Source: JBDHWG01 sp046328505 (GTDB lineage: Bacteria; Chloroflexota; Anaerolineae; Epilineales; JAHCIE01). Taken from it: 64,000 nucleotides of DNA. The stretch is from positions 682,001-746,000 of the forward strand of contig JAXLWL010000002.1 of the NCBI GenBank assembly GCA_046328505.1, in the 5' to 3' direction. This document shows, in pieces, positions 51,735-60,365 of this stretch. Position numbers and translations under genes: made by a program. The notes below the pieces were generated by a model. The model worked only from the letters and a program-made list of their open reading frames with translations, ran no database searches and was not told the origin of the DNA. The first letter of the stretch is position 1. Every line of letters begins with the position of its first letter.

Positions 51735-53111
51735 TTAACTCTCGATCCGCACGGCGGTCGAGTGCTTCAGGGCCAGGGGGTCGATCGCCTCCGTGGGGCT
51801 AGGCATCTGCATGTAGTCCGGCATGGCTAGCCCGGTGACCAGCTCGTCCACTCGCACCGGCGCGCCGGTCGCTATGGAGCGGTTTGCCGCGACCCCGGTC
51901 AAGATGGACCATGCCCCGGCGCGCTGGTCGGCGGCGCGCTTGTACTGGTCCTGCACTCCGCCCGGTGTAAAGAGGGCCTCCAACATGAGCGGATCGCCGC
52001 CGCCGTGCCCGCCCTCGCTCTGCCAGACGTCAACCCTGTAGCCGGGTTGGAAGTGGGGGAAGACCTGGATGGTCGTTCCATCCGGCACAATCTCGCCGGG
52101 CACCGACCCGTCGCCGCTGATATACACCCGCTCCTGCATGACGTGCTCCAGCCGGCCCTTGGTTCCGTTGAACGCGATGATGTAGCCTTCCCACGGCATA
52201 AACGCGTGCAAGGAGTAGTTGAGCTTCGCGCCGTTGCGGTAGCCGACGACGACCTGCATCGTGTCTTCGATGTTGATGTCAGCGCCCCAGACGCACTGGT
52301 CCCGATGATAGCCATCGTATCTTTCCGCGTCGAGGTACATCTCCTTGAGCCGGATATAGGCGCTCAGATCCAGGTAAAACGGGCAGCGGTCGGACACCGG
52401 GCAGTCGAAACAGCGCGTGGAGCGGTCCTGGAGGCCATACCGGTCGGCCATCTCGGGCGTGTAGAAGTTACGGGCGCCGGTGGCGTAGACCGTCTCCGGT
52501 ACCGTAGACAGCCACCAGTTCACAAGATCGAAGTGATGGGTGGCTTTGTGGACCATGAGGCCGCCGGAGTTGGCCTTGTAGCGGTGCCAGCGTCGGAAGT
52601 AGTCGGCGCCGTGCGTCGTATCCAGCAGCCAATGGAAGTCGACCGAGACGACATTGCCGATGATACCAGAGGCCAGAAGGTCCTTGACCTGCGTCCGCGG
52701 CATGGCGTAGCGGTAGTTGAACGTCACGGTGACCTTGCGGCCGGTGCGCGCTTGTGTGTCGAGAATCCGCTGACACTTCTTCTCGTCGGTCGTCATGGGC
52801 TTCTCGGTCATGACGTCGCACCCGAGTTCCAGGGCCCGACAGATGTAATCATCGTGGGTCGCGTCGACTGTCGTGACGATCACGACGTCCGGCTTGGTCT
52901 CGGCAATCATCTGGTCAAACTGAGCCGCCGCATACGTGGGAACGTCGACGTTGTGATCGCGAGCAATGTCCGCCCGCAGCCCGAGCCGGCCCTCGTTGAT
53001 GTCGCACAGCGCGACGAGCTCGGCATCACTCTGGAATCGCTCCAGGATTGCCTCGGTGTACATCCGAGAGCGATCCCCAAGACCCACCTGGGCGTAACGT
53101 GTTCTGGACAT
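51735..53111 (-). CDS. Gfo/Idh/MocA family oxidoreductase with Cys cluster
   Basis: This 458-residue NAD(P)-dependent dehydrogenase has a Rossmann fingerprint (YAQVGLGDRSRMYTEAI), the family EKP motif (DVMTEKPMTTDEKK) and a C-terminal substrate domain. Residues ~215-235 carry CFDCPVSDRCPFY, a C-x2-C-x5-C cluster also found in some relatives, where it may bind metal or be structural. The start has GGAGG seven bases upstream. It is preceded by its own 27-bp operator-like element (53187-53213) and a TACAAT -10 hexamer, so it appears to begin a separate transcript with uxaE. The likely role is oxidation or reduction of a cyclic sugar or inositol-like substrate. Confidence 0.92.
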   Translation of the reverse strand: MSRTRYAQVGLGDRSRMYTEAILERFQSDAELVALCDINEGRLGLRADIARDHNVDVPTYAAAQFDQMIAETKPDVVIVTTVDATHDDYICRALELGCDVMTEKPMTTDEKKCQRILDTQARTGRKVTVTFNYRYAMPRTQVKDLLASGIIGNVVSVDFHWLLDTTHGADYFRRWHRYKANSGGLMVHKATHHFDLVNWWLSTVPETVYATGARNFYTPEMADRYGLQDRSTRCFDCPVSDRCPFYLDLSAYIRLKEMYLDAERYDGYHRDQCVWGADINIEDTMQVVVGYRNGAKLNYSLHAFMPWEGYIIAFNGTKGRLEHVMQERVYISGDGSVPGEIVPDGTTIQVFPHFQPGYRVDVWQSEGGHGGGDPLMLEALFTPGGVQDQYKRAADQRAGAWSILTGVAANRSIATGAPVRVDELVTGLAMPDYMQMPSPTEAIDPLALKHSTAVRIES

Positions 53112-53151
53112 GAGTAGACCTCCATCTGTGTTTCAACCGTACCTATTGGAT

Positions 53152-53157
53152 ATTGTA
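53152..53157 (-). promoter_or_regulatory. -10-like hexamer of the 53111 gene
   Basis: On the minus strand this reads TACAAT, 29 bp downstream of the 27-bp element at 53187-53213. No good -35 is present, as expected for an activator-dependent promoter. The predicted leader is about 35 nt. Confidence 0.6.
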
Positions 53158-53186
53158 TCTCACACGACGAGCGCGATTTCGGCGAT

Positions 53187-53213
53187 TGAGACCTGTTCCA
53201 TCACATCTGAGAC
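53187..53213 (-). promoter_or_regulatory. 27-bp operator-like element, copy 2
   Basis: Read on the minus strand it is GTCTCA, then 15 bp containing GTGATGGAA, then GTCTCA: two identical direct half-sites 21 bp apart. It matches copies at 61445-61471 and 62775-62801. Nineteen of 27 positions are the same in all three. It lies 75 bp upstream of the oxidoreductase start. An AraC-type domain usually binds such direct repeats, and the AraC domain of the neighbouring hybrid sensor is the obvious candidate. Confidence 0.8.
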
Positions 53214-53230
53214 GCGCGGCGTGCCGCGTA

Positions 53231-56200
53231 TCACTTTCCGCTGCCCGCTTCCTGCCGCTGATACTCTCGCGGTGACAAACCTACCTCTCGCCTGAAGACC
53301 TCGGCGAAGTAGGCGCTGGTCGAGAACCCGACCTCGCTCGCAATCGCGACGATGCTCTTCGTGCCCCGCCGAAGCAGGCGTTTCGCCTGGAGGATGCGGT
53401 ACCGATTCAGGTAAGCCATTGGGGCGATCCCGACTTCTTCGTCAAAGCAGCGTGTCAGATGTCGCGGGCTCACGCCCACATAGGCAGCCAGATCCTCCCG
53501 GGTGAGCGACTCCGCATAATGCTCATGAATGTACGCCATCGCCCGACGCACGACCCGCCGCGTATCCGTGTTCAGGCGCTGGTGGTGAGATAGCGCTTGT
53601 TCGACATGCGCCAGCGTCTCCTGGCTTGTGAACAGCCCCTTGCTCAGCACCGCTTCGACCCCCTGATTCAGCCGCTCCATGTCGGCCTGAGTGAGGACCT
53701 GCGCGGTCAAGACGATAACAGGGATCGTGCGCAGCTTCTCGTCCGACTGCATCATCTGGACCACACTGAAACCGTCAAGGCCTGGCATCATGAGGTCGAG
53801 GAGGACGAGCGACGGATTCTCTCGCGCCATCGTTTCGAGCGCCATTCGCCCATTCGTCGCCTGCAAGACTCGCGCATGCGGCAAGACCGTCCTGATAAGC
53901 TCGCTGTGCAGCTCCAGGATACCTACATCGTCGTCCACGATCAAGATCGTCGGCTCGCTGAGCGCGGCTTCCCCGACTCCATACCGATCCAGGACACGTG
54001 CCAGTGCGTCGATCCCCACTGGCTTGGTCAGGTAGTCGAATGCCAACATAGACCCTGCGTCTTGCTCCTGGTACATGGAGTAGAACAGCAAGGGGATGTC
54101 CTGCGTCGCTGTATCTTCCTTCAGCGAGCCGATAAGCTCCCAGCTCAGTTTGGTGACGGGCGCATCTAGGACGAGGGCGTCGGGCGGTGAGGCAAGGACG
54201 GAGTACAGCCAGTCTGGCCGCTCGCGAATGCCTATTGACTCAACGTCATAGCCGTGCTCGCTCAGATATTGCGCCAGGCGGCTGCCCTCGCGTGCTCGCT
54301 CGGTCAAGAGCAGAACCGTCTGCGACCGAGAGAGCTGCGAGAGCTCGTCGGCAGCCTCGGCCGATAGAACGGGGATAGTAATGTAGAATGTCGCACCACT
54401 ATTCTCCTCCCCACTCGATCGCACGCCAATCTGACCGCCATGCAGCTCGACAATCTGCCGACACAACGCCAGACCGATCCCCAGGCCGCCGTACCCGCCA
54501 CCGGCCGTGCGCTCCGACTGGCGAAACTCATCGAAAATCGCGACCTGCTCCTCTACGGGCACACCGACACCTGTATCGGACACGAGAACAGTAATGAAAC
54601 CGTCGACGTGCTGAACCCGAAGCGATATCTGCCCTTGCGGCGTGAATTTGACGGCGTTCGCGATCAGGTTGAGCGCAACCTGGTATAACCGAGCGGGATC
54701 ACCGAGGACCGGCGGCAGGCTGGCCGGTACCTCAGCCTGCCAGTCGAGCCCGGCCTGGCGTACCATCTGCTCTCCGATGTGAGCCGCCGCTGTCATGACG
54801 GCGCCGAGATCCACCCGCTTTTGCGCGATCTTCAGTTGGCCGGCTTCGCTCCGCGCCAGATCCAGCACATCACGCACGAGGCTTCCCAATTGCTGCGCGC
54901 TGACGTGGATCCGCTCCAGGTCGGCGCGATACGGGGTCGGCAGCGGTGGCTTTTCACCATCGCTGTCGCGCAGCATCAGCTCGCTGAGACCAACGAGCAG
55001 GACAAGGGGCGTCAGCAGCTCGTGACTCACCACAGACAGGAAGCGGCTCTTCAGCCGATTCGCCTCCTCAGCCAGGCGTTGACCCTCCTGGGCCGCCTTC
55101 TGAGCCTCCAACGCTTGATGGTAGAGAGCGGCATTCTGCTCGGCCAGTTGAACGCCCCGAACAGCGCTGCTAATCTGGACCCGAAGCGCCGAGTAGAGCG
55201 CGCCTGTCTGCGGGCCTGTCTCGAAGAGCGCGAAGCCGAGCTGATGTTCTTGAAAGTAGAGCGGCTCCACGACATAGTTGTGCCGACCGATCGGCAGAAT
55301 ACCCTGCGGCGCAAGCTCGCGTGTGAGGAAGCGGCGCCCCCCGGCTTCGAGCCCAATGCGCCCCTTTTCATCGAAGGCGAGTATGAGGCGGGAATATTCA
55401 GGTGCTGGGAGCGGATACTGATACAGCTGGGGCTGTTCATACAGGGAGAGGTAGCAGGCGGGTATGCCGAGCCGGGGTAGCCCATCGGCGAGGATATCCA
55501 TCAGGGTGGCCAGTTCCGTGGCCGTTGCCAAGCGCGCGCTAATTTCATGCAACGCATCGGCGCGGCGCTCGGTCTGGATCCGCTCATAGGCTTCTCGCCG
55601 CCGCGCGCGCTTACCAATGACGACCCGCGCCTGGTGCCATAAGTCCTCGGCCCGCTGCAGGCTCTCGTTCTCAAGCTGTGGAGCGGCCTGGCGTCGAAGC
55701 GTCGAGATAACGTTATGCCACGCTGAGATGTTAGTGCTCACCGGCATCTGGTCGAGCGCCTCACCGAGGGCCTCAAGAAAGCTGCCCGGCGACTCACCCC
55801 TCACGTCTGCGAAGAAGGCATCGCGAACCCTCGGAGAGCGCTCGCTGACAATATCGGGCACAATAGCCGGCAGATGCGTGACTACCGCGCTGTTCGTTTC
55901 TGAGTACGGGCCGGCGTCGTCCGTCGAGCTTACCCTTCGACGGGTAGGCCCAATAGCAGCATCATTGACATCTGCGTCTGGACAGCCACACGACTGCCGC
56001 ACGACCACGCGAGTGCGCAACGTGGTCGGCTCGGGCACGTTGCCGCCATCGACGAGACCCAGCAACATGTCGACTGAAGACTGCCCCAGACGGTAGAATG
56101 GCATTTCCACCGACGTAAGTGGCGGCGTGCTGACACGGCTGTCACGATCGTCATTAAAGCCGACCACAGCCACATCTTCGGGGACCCGGAGTCCTCGCTG

Positions 56201-56911
56201 CTGTAGGGCCTGCAATGCACCGTGCGCCTGCTGGTCGTTTGTCGTAACAATCGCCTGTAGATCGAAGCCCGGCTGCAGCCTGCGCTCGTCGAGGAAGAGG
56301 TTGATAGCCTTAGCGCCCGCCCTCCGGCTCCAGCCCCCAGGAAGGCTGACAAGATCGGGGTCGAAGGCGATATTGTAGTCTCTGAGCACATCCAGGTAGG
56401 CGCGATAACGTTCCTGGACGTAGTAGTGCGTCTCTGGCCCGCTTATGAAGGCAATACGGCGATAGCCGTGGACCTCGACCAGATGAACCAGTAGCTCGCG
56501 CATCCCGTGGTAAGTGTCGACCATGATCGCCGGCACATCGGGCAAGGGGAGCGCCAGACTGATCGTTGGCACGTCGTACCGTCGGTGGAAGGCGTGCATT
56601 TCCGCCTGGTCGACCAGTCCACCAATTGACGACGCCCACGCGAACAAGCCATCCAGTTTGCCGGAGGCAAGACTATAGGCGATGTTGGCCTGCGCGTCGA
56701 AGCCGACCGGGTCGCGCAGGACGCCACCGACGAACGTCACCAGGCTTACGTCCTGCTCCCGCGCAGCATCGAGCGCCCCGAACCAGATAGCCTGACTGAG
56801 GTCCTCATCTATCCCGGATGCGAGATAGCCGATCACACGGGGCTCGCTGCGCCGTGAATAGCGCGCTTCTCGCGATGAACTGCTGTAGGGGTGCGTAGGC
56901 GGCTCCTTCAA
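53231..56911 (-). CDS. One-protein sugar sensor: LacI-type ligand domain, histidine kinase, two receivers, AraC output
   Basis: The frame encodes 1226 residues. Residues ~25-300 are a LacI/GalR-like periplasmic-binding fold (VIGYLASGIDEDLSQ; IAFISGPETHYYV; VAVVGFNDDRDSRVSTPPLT) without its DNA-binding part and without a signal peptide or membrane helix, so ligand sensing is cytoplasmic. A GAF-like region spans ~460-600. The kinase core has the phospho-His in FLSVVSHELLTPL (~628), N-box LIANAVKFTPQ and G-boxes VSDTGVGVP and GGLGIGLAL. A degenerate receiver (~870-985) is followed by a full receiver with Asp in LVLLDLMMPG (~1039) and an AraC helix-turn-helix (~1125-1222). It lies fifth in a catabolic operon. 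The start is uncertain: TTG 56911 has no ribosome-binding site, and an in-frame ATG at 56929 is followed by TAG three codons later. Confidence 0.92.
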   Translation of the reverse strand: MKEPPTHPYSSSSREARYSRRSEPRVIGYLASGIDEDLSQAIWFGALDAAREQDVSLVTFVGGVLRDPVGFDAQANIAYSLASGKLDGLFAWASSIGGLVDQAEMHAFHRRYDVPTISLALPLPDVPAIMVDTYHGMRELLVHLVEVHGYRRIAFISGPETHYYVQERYRAYLDVLRDYNIAFDPDLVSLPGGWSRRAGAKAINLFLDERRLQPGFDLQAIVTTNDQQAHGALQALQQRGLRVPEDVAVVGFNDDRDSRVSTPPLTSVEMPFYRLGQSSVDMLLGLVDGGNVPEPTTLRTRVVVRQSCGCPDADVNDAAIGPTRRRVSSTDDAGPYSETNSAVVTHLPAIVPDIVSERSPRVRDAFFADVRGESPGSFLEALGEALDQMPVSTNISAWHNVISTLRRQAAPQLENESLQRAEDLWHQARVVIGKRARRREAYERIQTERRADALHEISARLATATELATLMDILADGLPRLGIPACYLSLYEQPQLYQYPLPAPEYSRLILAFDEKGRIGLEAGGRRFLTRELAPQGILPIGRHNYVVEPLYFQEHQLGFALFETGPQTGALYSALRVQISSAVRGVQLAEQNAALYHQALEAQKAAQEGQRLAEEANRLKSRFLSVVSHELLTPLVLLVGLSELMLRDSDGEKPPLPTPYRADLERIHVSAQQLGSLVRDVLDLARSEAGQLKIAQKRVDLGAVMTAAAHIGEQMVRQAGLDWQAEVPASLPPVLGDPARLYQVALNLIANAVKFTPQGQISLRVQHVDGFITVLVSDTGVGVPVEEQVAIFDEFRQSERTAGGGYGGLGIGLALCRQIVELHGGQIGVRSSGEENSGATFYITIPVLSAEAADELSQLSRSQTVLLLTERAREGSRLAQYLSEHGYDVESIGIRERPDWLYSVLASPPDALVLDAPVTKLSWELIGSLKEDTATQDIPLLFYSMYQEQDAGSMLAFDYLTKPVGIDALARVLDRYGVGEAALSEPTILIVDDDVGILELHSELIRTVLPHARVLQATNGRMALETMARENPSLVLLDLMMPGLDGFSVVQMMQSDEKLRTIPVIVLTAQVLTQADMERLNQGVEAVLSKGLFTSQETLAHVEQALSHHQRLNTDTRRVVRRAMAYIHEHYAESLTREDLAAYVGVSPRHLTRCFDEEVGIAPMAYLNRYRILQAKRLLRRGTKSIVAIASEVGFSTSAYFAEVFRREVGLSPREYQRQEAGSGK

Positions 56912-56950
56912 CCGGTGCTAGACCGGCATGAAATGGCGCTCCCGCGTGCG

Positions 56951-58120
56951 TCAGTTCTGCTCAACCCCTGCGAGGGTGAGGACGGAGCGCATTCGTTCGC
57001 TCGCCATATCCGGATCGCGCCACAGGCCGGCGCAATCAGCCAGAACGAACAGCTCGCTGAGATGCACGATAGACCGAGCGCTCTCCATGCCACCGACCAT
57101 GCGGAAATGAGACTGATGCCCGTTTAGGTAAGCCATGAATACCACGCCGGCCTTGTAGTAGTAGGTGGGATGCTGAAAGATGTGGCGCGACAGCGGAACC
57201 GTCGGCGCGAGAATGGCCTCGTACTCGTCCACCTGCCCGGCGTCGAGCGCCTGAAGGGCTGCCGAGGCGGCGGGCGCAATCGCGTCGAAGATGCCAAGCA
57301 GCGCGTGGCTGTACCCGAGCTCGTCGCCGCGTATTAGTTCGGGGTAGTTGAAGTCGTCGCCCGTGTACATTCGGACGCCAGTCGGTAGCTTACGGCGCAT
57401 CTCGATTTCGCGCTCCTTGTCGAGGAGCGAGATCTTGATGCCGTCAATCCGCGCGGCGTGCTCGCGGATGATGCTGAGGCAGGTGTCCATCGCGGCGTCG
57501 ATTTCACGCGTGCCCCAGTAACCGGCCAGGGCGGGGTCGAACATGTCGCCAAGCCAGTGCAGAATGACCGGCTGCGAGACCTGGGAGAGGATACGTCCGT
57601 AAACGCGCACGTAGTCATCCGGACCCGCGGCGCAGGCGGCGAGCGCCCGACTCGCCATGAGGATGACCCGCCCACCGACCCGCTCGACGAAACTGACCTG
57701 CTCCTCATAGGCGTTCTCGACGTCCTCGAGTGTCACGTCTGGGCCGGGCGCCAGATGGTCGGTGCCCGCGCCACACGCGATCAGACCACCGACCGCTCTT
57801 GCCTCGGCTACCGAGCGCCGAATCAACTCCTGGGTGACCCCCCAGTCTAGCCCCATTCCACGCTGCGCCGTATCCATCGCCTCGGCGAGGCCGAGTCCCA
57901 GCGACCACAGGTAGCGCCGATAAGCCAGCGTGGCGTCCCAGTCCAGGCGCGTCTCGAGCGTCGGATTGATGTCGGCCAGCGGGTCGGCGACCACATGAGC
58001 CGCGGAGTAGGCGATGCGGCTGGTAAGTGGACCGCCGGGACGGCTGAAAGCCCTGGGCGGGCCAGGCTGATAGAGGGCAACACTTCGATCGGCCCTGGGC
58101 AGACGCAATGAGGCAGGCAT
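56951..58120 (-). CDS. DUF993 dihydrodipicolinate synthase-like aldolase
   Basis: The ATG at 58120 (MPASLRLPRADRSV) follows GGAGG by five bases and gives 389 residues. A frame open 15 codons further overlaps the previous gene. The protein matches the DUF993 group of (beta/alpha)8 proteins related to dihydrodipicolinate synthase. It shows RLDWDATLAYRRYLWSLGLG, GLIACGAGTDHL, QPVILHWLGDMFDP and GIKISLLDKE, whose Lys is the likely Schiff-base residue. Members are predicted retro-aldolases or hydro-lyases of sugar acids, with no established reaction that I know. It sits between an oxidoreductase gene (11 bp) and the sensor gene, which suggests cleavage of a keto-sugar formed by the oxidoreductases. 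Confidence 0.85.
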   Translation of the reverse strand: MPASLRLPRADRSVALYQPGPPRAFSRPGGPLTSRIAYSAAHVVADPLADINPTLETRLDWDATLAYRRYLWSLGLGLAEAMDTAQRGMGLDWGVTQELIRRSVAEARAVGGLIACGAGTDHLAPGPDVTLEDVENAYEEQVSFVERVGGRVILMASRALAACAAGPDDYVRVYGRILSQVSQPVILHWLGDMFDPALAGYWGTREIDAAMDTCLSIIREHAARIDGIKISLLDKEREIEMRRKLPTGVRMYTGDDFNYPELIRGDELGYSHALLGIFDAIAPAASAALQALDAGQVDEYEAILAPTVPLSRHIFQHPTYYYKAGVVFMAYLNGHQSHFRMVGGMESARSIVHLSELFVLADCAGLWRDPDMASERMRSVLTLAGVEQN

Positions 58121-58131
58121 CAGATCCTCCG

Positions 58132-59283
58132 CTAGAGAGCCAACTCTGGCACATCGACCCAGCATCGGTCATGCCAGGACTGTAACGCCAACTCCGCCAA
58201 TTGAATACCCTTCGCCGCTTCAAGGAAATCCCAGGGGAACGGTTGATCACACACCAGATGCTTCAGGAACAGCTCCCACTGGGCCTTGAAGGCGTTGTCG
58301 AACTCATCGCCGTCGGGCACGTCCTGCCAGTCCGCGTAGAAGTCGAACGGATTGGGGATGTCGGGGTTCCAGGTGGCCCGCGGCGTGTTGACCCGGTGCT
58401 GAATCTTGCACTCGCGCAGTCCCGCCAAGGCGCTGCCATGGGTCCCGTCGACCTGAAGGCTGAGTAGCTCGTCGCGATAGACGCGAACCGCCCACGAGGA
58501 ATTGAACTGGACAACAATGTCGTGGTCCAGGAGGAACGTCGCGTAGGCGGCGTCGTCAGCGGTGGCGGCGTAGGCGCGCCCTTGCTCATCGACGCGCTCG
58601 GGGATGTGGGTCACGCCGAGGCACGAGACGGCTCGCACTTGCCCAAACAGGTTGTCCAGAACATAGCGCCAGTGAGCGAACATGTCGACGATGATGCCGC
58701 CGCCGTCTTCAGTGCGGTAGTTCCATGACGGCCGTTGGGCGGGCTGCCAGTCGCCCTCGAATACCCAGTAGCCGAATTCGCCGCGCACGGAGAGAATGCG
58801 GCCAAAGAAACCGCTGTCGATAACCCGCTTAAGCTTGAGCAGGCCGGGCAGCCAGAGCTTGTCTTGAACCACGCCGTTCTTGACCCCGGCCGCGCCGGCC
58901 AGGCGGGCCAATTCGAGGGCGGTGTCCAGGTCGGTGGCGATGGGTTTCTCGCAGTAGATGTCCTTGCCCGCGTCGATGGCGGCCCGAACGGCCTGCGCGC
59001 GCTGGACCGTTGTCTGGGCATCGAAGTAGACACGCTCATTCGGGTCGGCGAGGCACGCCGGGAGGTCGGTGCTCCAGCGTTCGAGGCCGTATTGCTCTGC
59101 CAGGGCGCGCAATTTGTGCTCGCTCCGTCCGACGAGAATCGGATCGGGAAAAATGGCGTCGCCGTTAGCGAGCGGAACGCCGCCTTGCTCGCGAATCGCG
59201 AGGATCGACCGGACCAGATGCTGGTTCGTGCCCATCCGCCCCGTAACACCATTCATGATAATCCCGATGCGGTGCAGCGCCAT
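58132..59283 (-). CDS. Gfo/Idh/MocA family oxidoreductase (third in operon)
   Basis: The ATG at 59283 (MALHRIGIIMNGVTGRMGTN) follows AAGGAAG and gives 383 residues. The frame is open 94 codons further, but that part is Arg/Pro-rich and lies inside the neighbouring gene. The nucleotide-binding motif is GVTGRMG, which resembles that of a subgroup of sugar dehydrogenases. The catalytic-region motif is IYCEKPIATDLDTAL. The C-terminal sheet domain has GGGIIVDMFAHWRYVLDN. It is separated by 2 bp from the upstream oxidoreductase gene and by 11 bp from the DUF993 gene. It probably oxidises or epimerises a sugar by a redox route. Confidence 0.92.
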   Translation of the reverse strand: MALHRIGIIMNGVTGRMGTNQHLVRSILAIREQGGVPLANGDAIFPDPILVGRSEHKLRALAEQYGLERWSTDLPACLADPNERVYFDAQTTVQRAQAVRAAIDAGKDIYCEKPIATDLDTALELARLAGAAGVKNGVVQDKLWLPGLLKLKRVIDSGFFGRILSVRGEFGYWVFEGDWQPAQRPSWNYRTEDGGGIIVDMFAHWRYVLDNLFGQVRAVSCLGVTHIPERVDEQGRAYAATADDAAYATFLLDHDIVVQFNSSWAVRVYRDELLSLQVDGTHGSALAGLRECKIQHRVNTPRATWNPDIPNPFDFYADWQDVPDGDEFDNAFKAQWELFLKHLVCDQPFPWDFLEAAKGIQLAELALQSWHDRCWVDVPELAL

Positions 59284-59285
59284 GC

Positions 59286-60365
59286 TCAACTTCCTTCCTG
59301 GGGCGCCCACCCGCCGTAGTACGGGTGGTCTGGCCCAATCGGCAACTCGACATCTTGCCCGGTATCGACGGAGTAATATAGCGCCGTGATTAGCTCCAGG
59401 GAGGCTCGCGCATCCTGCAGGGTGACCGGGAGCGGCGCGGAGTCGCGCAGCGCGTGGTAGAAACGGTAGAACTGACCGGGGAAGCGCTCCGGCAGCGGCT
59501 CGAAGCGCTGCAGAGTCTCCTGGATCTGGGCATCGATTTCGGGTGTGTCGCCAATGAAGGTCCACGGCTCGTGGGTACTGGTGTAGGGGCGCGTGTTGCT
59601 CTCGGCCACCAGCCCACTGAAGCAGAAGCGGTGGCGGCTAATTTCGTGGGACGAGCCGGTCGTGACTGCAAGCGAGGCCAGCGAACCGTCGGCCATCTCC
59701 ACGGTGGCCGTGAGTGTGTCCTCTGTCTCGATCGCATTCACCAGCGTCTTGGCGTGGGCGAACACTCTGCGCGCTGGTCCCAGGAGGTAGGTGAGCAAAT
59801 CGTGGTTGTGGATGGCCAGCGTGACAATCGGCCCTCCCAATTCGGTTGCCCACTTGCCACGCCACGGCACAGCGTAGTACTCGGGCCGCCGCCGCCACGC
59901 CGTCTCCACCGTTGTCAGATAGGGGCGGCCGGCGACGCCGGCCTCGATGAGCAGCTTGAGCTTCTGCGCGCCGTGTCCGAACCGATACTGGAAGATGGGC
60001 ATGATGCGGCAGCCCGACGCTTGCTCAAGCGCGATCAGTTCATCCACCTCTTTCAAGGAGCCGGCTACCGGCTTCTCCGAGATGGCGTTCTTGCCGGCCG
60101 CCACGACCTGCCGCACATTGGGAGCGTGCAGGAACGACGGCGTGCAGATGTCGATGACCTCCAGATCGTCCTGGGCGCACAGGTCATCGAGCGAGGCGTA
60201 CACACGCGGAACGTGGAACTCTTCCGCCGTCTCTCTGGCTCGATCGAGGTTCAAGTCAGCCACGGCGACGACGTCGAACAGGTCAGGCAGGCACTGGTAC
60301 CCTTCCAGGTGGGAGCGCCCAATGCCCAGGCCGGCCACACCGACGCGAATCTTCTGGTCTGTCAT
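59286..60365 (-). CDS. Gfo/Idh/MocA family oxidoreductase (second in operon)
   Basis: This is a 359-residue enzyme with Rossmann motif VGVAGLGIGRSHLEG, the EKP motif (AISEKPVAGSLKEVDEL) and a C-terminal domain containing GGPIVTLAIHNHDLLTYLLG with conserved His residues. Its ATG overlaps the stop of the first oxidoreductase gene as ATGA. Its own stop is 2 bp from the next start, so translation of the three dehydrogenases is tightly coupled. Three paralogues in a row suggest stepwise redox at different carbons of one sugar. Confidence 0.92.
   Translation of the reverse strand: MTDQKIRVGVAGLGIGRSHLEGYQCLPDLFDVVAVADLNLDRARETAEEFHVPRVYASLDDLCAQDDLEVIDICTPSFLHAPNVRQVVAAGKNAISEKPVAGSLKEVDELIALEQASGCRIMPIFQYRFGHGAQKLKLLIEAGVAGRPYLTTVETAWRRRPEYYAVPWRGKWATELGGPIVTLAIHNHDLLTYLLGPARRVFAHAKTLVNAIETEDTLTATVEMADGSLASLAVTTGSSHEISRHRFCFSGLVAESNTRPYTSTHEPWTFIGDTPEIDAQIQETLQRFEPLPERFPGQFYRFYHALRDSAPLPVTLQDARASLELITALYYSVDTGQDVELPIGPDHPYYGGWAPQEGS

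Noticed and set aside
59284..59565. 94-codon N-terminal extension of the third oxidoreductase
   Set aside because: It lies inside the second oxidoreductase gene. The Rossmann motif starts directly after the ATG at 59283, which has a good ribosome-binding site.
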